Of a stretch of 64,000 nucleotides of DNA, positions 58,721 through 64,000 are shown one piece after another (the first letter of the stretch is position 1; each line of letters starts with the position of its first letter). Origin of the DNA: JAJZNI01 sp035624785 (GTDB lineage: Bacteria; Chloroflexota; Dormibacteria; Aeolococcales; Aeolococcaceae); contig DASPQV010000042.1 of NCBI GenBank assembly GCA_035624785.1, positions 1-64,000 on the forward strand, written 5' to 3'. Under the pieces are notes generated by a model. The model was not told the DNA's origin. It searched no databases and saw nothing but the letters and a program-made list of their open reading frames with translations. Position numbers and translations under genes: made by a program.

Positions 58721-60532
58721 TCAGGCGGCGTGGTGGCCCAGGCCCGCGCCCAGGGGGCGGTCCTCGCAGAGCAGACGGTGCACCTCGGCGGGGGGCACCG
58801 GCCGGGAGAACAGGAAACCCTGGTAGGCGTCGAGGCTGTGGCCCTCGAGCCGCATCAGCTGCTCCTCGGTCTCCACGCCCTCGGCGATCACCCGGAGCCC
58901 GAGGCTGCGTCCCAGGGTCACCAGGGCGCAGAGCAGAGCGCCGGGATCGGGAACCGTCTCCGTCCCGGCCTCGTCGAGAAGGAAGCTGCGGTCGATCTTG
59001 ATGGTGCTGACCGCGAGGTGATGGAGCTTGCCCAGGTTCGAGTACCCGGTGCCGAAGTCGTCCAGGGAGATGGTCACCCCCCGGCTGGCCAGGGCCCGGA
59101 GGACCTCGGAGGCTGCATGGGAGTCGACCATGGCCGCCGACTCCGTGATCTCCAGCTCGAGGACGTTGGGCGGCGTGTCCGTCTCGCCGAGGCAGTCCAG
59201 CACGGTGGTGACCAGGCTGCGGTCGAGGAGCTGGCGGGATGAGACGTTGACCGCGACGCGGATGCGGCCCAGCCCTTCACGCCGCCACTCGGCAGCCTGG
59301 GAGAGGGCGGAGCGGAGCACAAAGCGGCCGATGTCGGCGATGACACCCACGTCCTCCGCGATGGGGATGAATCGACCCGGGGGCACCTCGCCGAGCACCG
59401 GGTGGTGCCAGCGGCAGAGCGCCTCCAGCCCGACGATGCGCCGTGATTGGGCGTCGACCTCGGGCTGGAAGACGACGCTGATCTCGCCCCGGTCGAGAGC
59501 GAGGGGAAGCTGCTGCTCGATGAGCAGACGATCCTCGGCCTCCTCGGAGAGCGCCATCTCGAAGCGGAGCAGCCGCTCTGCGGTGGACCTGGCCCCCCGC
59601 TCCGCCATCGCCGCGTGCCGCATCAGGGTCTCGGCGCTGTCCCCGTCCGAGGGAGCGACGACGATGCCGATGCTGGCGCTGAGGCGCAGGTCGCCGCCCG
59701 TCTCGCTGCAGGGGGACGAGATGGCCGCGATGATCGAGCGGGCCATGTAGACGGCCTCCTCGACGAAGACCAAGTCGGGGAGGAGGACGGCGAACTCGTG
59801 GTCCGACCAGCGGGCGACCATCCAGGCCCGCTGCGCAGCGCTCCGCTTGAGGGCGTCAGCGGTCTCTTCGGCGCTGCCGACCGCGACCTCGACGCAGTCG
59901 GACACCCGCTCGGCCATCTCGGTTATGAGCCTCTCGCCGGCCTCGTGGCCGAGGGTCTCGATCACGGTGCGGAGACGCTCGACGCCGATGAGCAGGACAC
60001 CGGTCGAGCGACCCGAGGGGCGGGCGGCGGGGAGCTCGGCCCCCAGGCGCCAGCGGAAGGCGGAGCCATTGGGCAGCCCGGTGGCCCGGTCGTGGGACGC
60101 GTCGAACTCCTTCTCCCGGGCGATGCGGTCGCGCTCCGAGGCCCAGCGGGTGACGTCGATGCCGACCGAGGTGACCGCGGCGGGATGGCCGCTGTCGTCG
60201 AAGCTCGGGCAGGCGGACCAGGCGACGATCCGGGTGCGGCCGTCGCGCGCCCGGAGCGGAAGCTCGATGCAGCCGGCCTCCTCACCGTCCCGGAGAGCGC
60301 GATCGAAGGCGCGCTGGGCGCGCCGACGGTGCTCGGCCGGGACCAGGGCCTCGTGCCACAACCGCCCCGCCAGCTGCCCCCATTCCCATCCGCCCAGGGA
60401 GAGCAGGTCCGCGTTGGCGAACGCAAGCCGCCCCCCCGGGTCGGTGATCATCGCCAGGATCTGATTCGCCCTGCCCGGGCGCTCATCCCCGCTTGCAAAC
60501 TCCGGATGGCACCGCGGCCCTTCGGCAAGCAT
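58721..60532 (-). CDS. PAS-GGDEF-EAL protein with degenerate GGDEF
   Basis: A 603-residue protein with a PAS domain (about 15-125: LAMITDPGGRLAFANADLLS, LPLRARDGRTRIV), a GGDEF-fold domain, and an EAL domain (about 330-590). The GGDEF signature is WSDHEF, so cyclase activity is unlikely. EAL motifs are intact: GLEALCRW, VNVSSRQL, ELEITESAA, SLDDFGTGYSNL, IKIDRSF, VIAEGVETEEQ and YQGFLFSRP. It is probably a phosphodiesterase or GTP-sensing switch. The ATG at 60530-60532 with GGAGAGG upstream is preferred over an ATG 42 bases earlier. Confidence 0.88.
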   Translation of the reverse strand: MLAEGPRCHPEFASGDERPGRANQILAMITDPGGRLAFANADLLSLGGWEWGQLAGRLWHEALVPAEHRRRAQRAFDRALRDGEEAGCIELPLRARDGRTRIVAWSACPSFDDSGHPAAVTSVGIDVTRWASERDRIAREKEFDASHDRATGLPNGSAFRWRLGAELPAARPSGRSTGVLLIGVERLRTVIETLGHEAGERLITEMAERVSDCVEVAVGSAEETADALKRSAAQRAWMVARWSDHEFAVLLPDLVFVEEAVYMARSIIAAISSPCSETGGDLRLSASIGIVVAPSDGDSAETLMRHAAMAERGARSTAERLLRFEMALSEEAEDRLLIEQQLPLALDRGEISVVFQPEVDAQSRRIVGLEALCRWHHPVLGEVPPGRFIPIAEDVGVIADIGRFVLRSALSQAAEWRREGLGRIRVAVNVSSRQLLDRSLVTTVLDCLGETDTPPNVLELEITESAAMVDSHAASEVLRALASRGVTISLDDFGTGYSNLGKLHHLAVSTIKIDRSFLLDEAGTETVPDPGALLCALVTLGRSLGLRVIAEGVETEEQLMRLEGHSLDAYQGFLFSRPVPPAEVHRLLCEDRPLGAGLGHHAA

Positions 60533-60991
60533 CGGGTGCGACCTCTCCGTACTCCGCCGTTCTCCCCCCGGCATCCGCCGGGCTTGTTGCCCGGATATGG
60601 TGGCCTGGGACGATGGGCGTGAAAGACGCTCTCAACCAGCCTGGCGCGTCCAGGCGACACCAACGTCATCGTCACCACATCAGATGGCCTCCTGTGACGC
60701 CACGTTGCTGAGACCTCTCATCTGCGCTCAGCGGGGCGGGAGACGGGGGTGGGCGGGGCCGTCGGCGACGGGGGCCGGCCCGACTCAGGCGGTCAGCCCG
60801 CTTCCCCGGGCGGCGCTCACCGGCGTCCCGGGTGACGGGGCAACCTCAGAGCGTAGCGATCCTCCCGATCTCCCACCATCGCCTCATATGAATCAATCAA
60901 GTTCATCGCCGCCACCCAACCGCGTTACCGGCCTGTAGCCGGATGGGCCGAGACATCGTCAGACGGTCTGCCTCAGCCTACCCGGTGGCGT

Positions 60992-61009
60992 CTAGTGCAT
61001 TTGAACTAG
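60992..61009. promoter_or_regulatory. Inverted repeat upstream of the SipW-type genes
   Basis: CTAGT (60992-60996), 8-base loop, ACTAG (61005-61009), about 40-58 bases before the first SipW-type start. It could be an operator. The rest of the 517-base gap (60533-61049) has no gene. It holds an AT-rich patch (about 60885-60905), unusual for this genome, where the divergent promoters may lie. Confidence 0.3.
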
Positions 61010-61049
61010 TTGCCCCATCAGATCAGAACCAGGAAAGGAACCGAAGATC

Positions 61050-61709
61050 ATGGAAAGGCTCAGGAGAAGGCGGTCACTCCGGCTGGCGTTCACCCTCAGC
61101 ACCGCCGTCGCCGGCTGCGCACTGGTGGGGTGGGGTGGGTTGTCGGCCTGGCAGGCCTACACCGTCAACGCCGGCAACCAGGTGGCGGCGGGCACCCTCG
61201 CCCACAGCAACGGGGCGAGCTGCGTCTCCCTTCTCGGCACGATCCCGACGAGCTCAGGGACCGGCTGGTGCTCGGCCGCGGTGACCATCTCCGGCGTCGA
61301 CCCGGCGAACTGGACCGGAACCACCGGCACCATAGCGATCGCCAACACCGGATCGCTGCAGAGCACCTTCGCCCTCAGCATGGGGACGGGAGCTCAGACA
61401 CCGACCGGCGGCCTCTGCGCCGACGTGACCCTGCAGGTGACTGATCCGAACCACGCCGCGCCGGACTCGACCGGCCAGGTGTGGGCAGCCACAGCTCTCA
61501 CCGGGACGTTCACGGCTGCCAACCTTTACAACAACGCTGCGACGCCCAGCCTGACGTGGACCGGCGGCGGCGCGCAGGGTTCGGGCTCGGGCGCGACCGG
61601 TGACACCTTCACCGTGACGGTGGCGCCCGGTGCCGGTTTCAACACCCACTCCACCGACGCGGGGACGAGCTGCAGCTTCGGGCTGCTCTTTACCCAGACA
61701 GCGGCCTGA
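61050..61709 (+). CDS. SipW-type signal-peptide secreted protein, copy 1
   Basis: A 219-residue exported protein. The N-terminus has basic RLRRRRSLRLAFTLS, a hydrophobic core AVAGCALVGWGGLSAWQAYT and the SipW-like end VNAGNQVAAGTLAHSN, typical of proteins cut by the SipW signal peptidase (TasA/camelysin family). The mature part is rich in Thr, Ser, Gly and Asn and has several cysteines, including the C-terminal CSFGLLFTQTAA. ATG at 61050 with AGGAAAGGA upstream. Probable surface or matrix-forming protein; no SipW peptidase is in the window. Confidence 0.78.
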   Translation: MERLRRRRSLRLAFTLSTAVAGCALVGWGGLSAWQAYTVNAGNQVAAGTLAHSNGASCVSLLGTIPTSSGTGWCSAAVTISGVDPANWTGTTGTIAIANTGSLQSTFALSMGTGAQTPTGGLCADVTLQVTDPNHAAPDSTGQVWAATALTGTFTAANLYNNAATPSLTWTGGGAQGSGSGATGDTFTVTVAPGAGFNTHSTDAGTSCSFGLLFTQTAA

Positions 61710-61754
61710 GGCAGGACGCCAGTGACTACGCATGAGTTCAAGGAGATGAGGACC

Positions 61755-62402
61755 ATGGAGAAGCGCATGGGCAGGCGATCCCTGAAGGTCGCCCTGGTGG
61801 CCTTCACGGCGGTCGCAGGGACCGCGCTGGTCGGCTGGGGCGGGTTGGCGGCCTGGAACGCCTACACAGAGAACGCGGGGAACAGCGTGGCGGCCGGCAC
61901 CCTCACCCACAACAACTACGTGAGCGCCAACTGCGCCTCCAACCTGGGGACGGTCCCGGTTTCGAGCGGCCCTGGCTGGTGCTCCGCCTTCATCACGGTA
62001 ACCAATGTCGACCCGGCGGCTGGCCTGCCAGTCACCGGCAACGTCAAAATCGATAACACCGGCTCATTGCAGAGCACATTCGCGATGAGCATGCCGGCGG
62101 CGGCGGTGGGGACCGGGGGAACGATCTGCCAGGACCTGACCTTGTCGATGACCGACAAGAACGGCACCAACGTCTACCCGGCCGCCGCTCTTAGCACCCA
62201 GATGGGCTCGACGAGCCTCAAGAACAACGCGGCGACGCCGTCGACGACCTGGTCGCCCAACGGGGTGGCCGGAACCGGCTCAGGTGCCACCGGCAACACC
62301 TTCACCTTCACAGTGGCAGCGGGCGGCGGCTTCGCGAACGACTTCGCTGACGCGGGCCAGAGCTGCAGCTTCAACATCCTCTTCACCCAGACTGCGGCCT
62401 GA
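61755..62402 (+). CDS. SipW-type signal-peptide secreted protein, copy 2
   Basis: A 215-residue tandem paralogue of the preceding gene. Start MEKRMGRRSLKVALV mirrors copy 1, then TAVAGTALVGWGGLAAWNAY and TENAGNSVAAGTLTHNNYV, and the same end CSFNILFTQTAA. The ATG at 61755 has AAGGAG 9 bases upstream, and alignment with copy 1 supports it over the in-frame GTG at 61722. 45 bases separate the two genes. Paired copies could form a filament as major and minor subunits, which is inference. Confidence 0.78.
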   Translation: MEKRMGRRSLKVALVAFTAVAGTALVGWGGLAAWNAYTENAGNSVAAGTLTHNNYVSANCASNLGTVPVSSGPGWCSAFITVTNVDPAAGLPVTGNVKIDNTGSLQSTFAMSMPAAAVGTGGTICQDLTLSMTDKNGTNVYPAAALSTQMGSTSLKNNAATPSTTWSPNGVAGTGSGATGNTFTFTVAAGGGFANDFADAGQSCSFNILFTQTAA

Positions 62403-62422
62403 GATCCCTCCTGGACCGATCG

Positions 62423-62460
62423 AGAGGCCGGGCGGTGCGCCGCCCGGCCTCTCTCTTTGT
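62423..62460 (+). terminator. Intrinsic terminator after the SipW-type pair
   Basis: AGAGGCCGGGCGG (62423-62435), loop TGCG, CCGCCCGGCCTCT (62440-62452), then CTCTTTGT. The perfect 13-14 base GC stem with a partial T-run 20 bases after the stop codon is the clearest terminator in the window. Confidence 0.8.
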
Positions 62461-62479
62461 GCCGTTGACAGCGGCAGGC

Positions 62480-62650
62480 GGGTGCTAGCCGGTGGGTGCG
62501 CGGTGGCCCAGTCGCCGTACACCCGGGGCAGCGGAGGCAGGATCTGGATCCCCTCATCGGCGCGGACCAGGTCCCAGCCGGCCTCGTGCACCTTCCAGTG
62601 ATGGTGCCGGCGGATCAGGACAACGTTGGTGAGCTCACTCGGTTGCGCTC
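62480..62650 (-). pseudogene. HNH endonuclease C-terminal remnant
   Basis: On the minus strand PSELTNVVLIRRHHHWKVHE followed by AGWDLVRADEGIQILPP resembles the end of HNH endonuclease domains of the DUF222/13E12 type (NLVLLCRxHHxxVHExGW). The usual cysteine before RRHH is isoleucine, and the N-terminal half and its CxxC pair are missing upstream, so it is a decayed fragment. Typical of mobile intron-like or repeat-associated genes. Confidence 0.5.
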
Positions 62651-62712
62651 CCGGCCCCCCGCGCTTATCTGCCGTGGCCCCGAGGCCCGTTTTCACCGTC
62701 GTGCGAGGGAGC

Positions 62713-63036
62713 TCACCCTCCAGCCGGAGCACTCCCCGGAAGAGGATCGCGCCAGTACCAGCGGTGGATCTTCTCAGCGAACTCCCGCGTACCAGCTGCC
62801 GGGTGCCCGAGGCCGAAATGGTGGCTCATCTGCTGATCGAGGAAGGACTCCAGCTGGTCTTGGGACATGCCCCCACGGAGCTGGCCGATTACTCCGAGAA
62901 GGCAGTCATACTCGTCTGGAGGGGCAGGATGTGACGTCCCGTACACCCCGATTGGATCCCACTCGGCAAGGATCGCCCGAAGCTCCGTTTGCTTCTGGCG
63001 CAGCGCGTACTTGTGGCGCGAAATGTCGTCGGGCAC
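62713..63036 (-). CDS. Hypothetical protein with DPIGV...DEYDC motif
   Basis: A 107-residue protein. ELRAILAEWDPIGVYGT, then PPDEYDCLLGVIGQLRGGMS and LESFLDQQMSHHFGLGHP, followed by AEKIHRWYW, matches a small family of uncharacterised cytosolic proteins sharing WDPIGV and DEYDC. No function is known for it. The start is GTG at 63034-63036, with a TAGTCT hexamer ending 7 bases before it, so the transcript may be leaderless. Confidence 0.65.
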   Translation of the reverse strand: MPDDISRHKYALRQKQTELRAILAEWDPIGVYGTSHPAPPDEYDCLLGVIGQLRGGMSQDQLESFLDQQMSHHFGLGHPAAGTREFAEKIHRWYWRDPLPGSAPAGG

Positions 63037-63209
63037 TATCGACAGACTAGCAGCGTCGCCGACGAGTGCTTAGAGCATCCCTACCTCCTTTTGGTGAAAG
63101 CCTGCAGGCCACCGTTGCACGGACGGCAGAGTCGGTCCTCGAGACGGATAGGGAAGCGTCTAGATTGACCAACTTGATCAGATTGGCCGCCTCATTCCAG
63201 GGTAGGGAA

Positions 63210-63741
63210 GGGGATGTGTTAAGGACGTGCGAGGTTGACCGAGGTCACCCGGCCTCAGCCGGAACCCGGGTCGGTCGCATACTCTCCGCGAGTGCGAGAA
63301 CGAGACGAGTACGAGTCCGGTTGGGCCGAGCTGGGGCGCCGGCGACTGGCGGGCGAACTTTCAACGCCCGAAGCCTCTGCCCTCGCGCTGACAAGCATTA
63401 GGCGCATAGCCCAGCGGATCGTCGCCAGCGACGCGGACCTGTTGCGCGCCGCGGTAGGCATCTACTTCTTCGCTTGGTTCGGAGGAGACTGGGACGATGA
63501 TCAACCAGCCGAGGAGCTGAAGCACTGGGGTGCTGAGTTCATCCAACTCGCCGATGCGTTGGAATGCAACCAGGACGACGAAGCATCGCGCGAGGCCTGG
63601 ACTGCGTTCATCCGCAAGGCAGCTACCGCTGGTTTGGCTGGTGAGGAGTTCCCGGCTTGGAGCGATGCCCCCAGTGCTCGTCCGCCTCATCGAGGCTTCC
63701 CGGAGCCGGAGGAGGGGATGTGTTAAGGACTTGTGAGGTTG
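63210..63741. repeat. 28-base direct repeat flanking the gene at 63292-63726
   Basis: GGGGATGTGTTAAGGAC is identical at 63210-63226 and 63714-63730, and the match continues with 2 mismatches to GAGGTTG (63237 and 63741): 26 of 28 bases. The copies are 504 bases apart. The second one supplies the last codons and TAA stop of the enclosed gene. This suggests a duplicated or site-specifically inserted unit. Confidence 0.6.
63292..63726 (+). CDS. Hypothetical protein between direct repeats
   Basis: A 144-residue protein from GTG 63292, or longer from TTG 63235. It is mostly helical and acidic: ELGRRRLAGELSTPEASALA, TSIRRIAQRIVASDADLLRA, VGIYFFAWFGGDWDDDQPAE. No domain is recognised. Base composition is noticeably less GC-rich than the flanking core genes. 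Its last residues, EEGMC, are encoded by the second copy of the direct repeat. Confidence 0.5.
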   Translation: MRERDEYESGWAELGRRRLAGELSTPEASALALTSIRRIAQRIVASDADLLRAAVGIYFFAWFGGDWDDDQPAEELKHWGAEFIQLADALECNQDDEASREAWTAFIRKAATAGLAGEEFPAWSDAPSARPPHRGFPEPEEGMC

Positions 63742-63751
63742 CTCGCCTAGA

Positions 63752-64000
63752 TCACCCCAGTGCATCCGCGAGGGATCGCGCTGCGTCGAGGAGCGCTGCC
63801 AATCGCCCCTCCCAGTCTGAGCCCTCGACGCCCAGAACCGCCAAGTTCGGTCGCACCAGCCATCGCTCACCGAATGGCGCCATCACCCACTCCACATGGA
63901 GCGGCACACCGATCGCCTCCATCTCACTGAAGTGGGAGCGGGCGCGGTCAACATGGCTGGACAAGGCCTGCATTTGGGCGTGAAAACGTTCGTTCTCAGC
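63752..64000 (-). CDS. Hypothetical protein, partial (5' end outside window)
   Basis: The reading frame is open from the right edge to the stop at 63752, 83 codons visible (SSHVDRARSHFSEMEAIGVP, LHVEWVMAPFGERWLVRPNL, DWEGRLAALLDAARSLADAL). The M at 63973 could be a start, but the frame continues upstream. No family recognised. It converges on the direct repeat. Confidence 0.45.
   Translation of the reverse strand, partial: AENERFHAQMQALSSHVDRARSHFSEMEAIGVPLHVEWVMAPFGERWLVRPNLAVLGVEGSDWEGRLAALLDAARSLADALG

Noticed and set aside
63210..63741. Integron attC sites.
   Set aside because: The repeats contain GTTAAGG but no GTTRRRY core, no matching inverse core and no integrase, so the integron reading is not supported.

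Overview
The window is a high-GC (by eye close to 70 percent), gene-dense bacterial chromosome segment. Gene content (zinc-type S14, an L10 leader RNA, RpoC with a long coiled-coil insertion, CpaF/TadA-type ATPases, SipW-type secreted proteins, many GTG starts with GTGA stop/start overlaps) points to a high-GC Terrabacteria lineage. A Dormibacterota (AD3)/Chloroflexota-like or deep actinobacterial relative fits best, but the phylum is an inference I could not test.

Positions 1-18096, minus strand: a fused str-S10-spc ribosomal supercluster runs from rpsL through fusA, tuf, S10-L3-L4-L23-L2-S19-L22-S3-L16-L29-S17-L14-L24-L5-S14-S8-L6-L18-S5-L30-L15, then secY, adk, map and the start of infA, behind a good promoter at 18067-18096. 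Four of its proteins (L22, S3, L29, L30) carry long low-complexity, mostly acidic C-terminal tails. Positions 18198-20496 hold an RtcB RNA ligase and a glucose-dehydrogenase-like SDR. Positions 20660-30253, plus strand: L10 leader, rplJ, rplL, rpoB, rpoC. The usual rplKA-nusG-secE are not upstream, and the rpo block is divergent from the str block, so the classical order has been rearranged.

Positions 30359-42994: a small membrane protein, a HAD phosphatase, a DegS-like kinase, a stand-alone receiver, two tandem polytopic membrane proteins, a histidine kinase that has lost its ATP-binding domain, a TPR protein, a membrane histidine kinase followed by an OmpR-type regulator, and an unknown small protein. 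GC-rich hairpin repeats sit just after several stop codons.

Positions 43231-53292 form the most interesting block: ParA, a ParB-like protein without an obvious DNA-binding half, a coiled-coil protein, a second ParA and a DUF4388/PATAN-like protein transcribed divergently from an apparently shared leaderless promoter, small helper proteins, two CpaF/TadA-type ATPases and a receiver-EAL phosphodiesterase. This looks like a positioning plus pilus/secretion-motor module under cyclic-di-GMP control, without the other tad genes.

Positions 53531-62402 encode exported or envelope functions: a CAP-domain protein, a MacB/LolD-like ABC operon with a lipoprotein, a PAS-GGDEF-EAL protein, and a tandem pair of SipW-type secreted proteins closed by a strong terminator. 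From 62460 to the end the content changes to accessory material: an HNH endonuclease remnant, small unknown genes and a 28-bp direct repeat.
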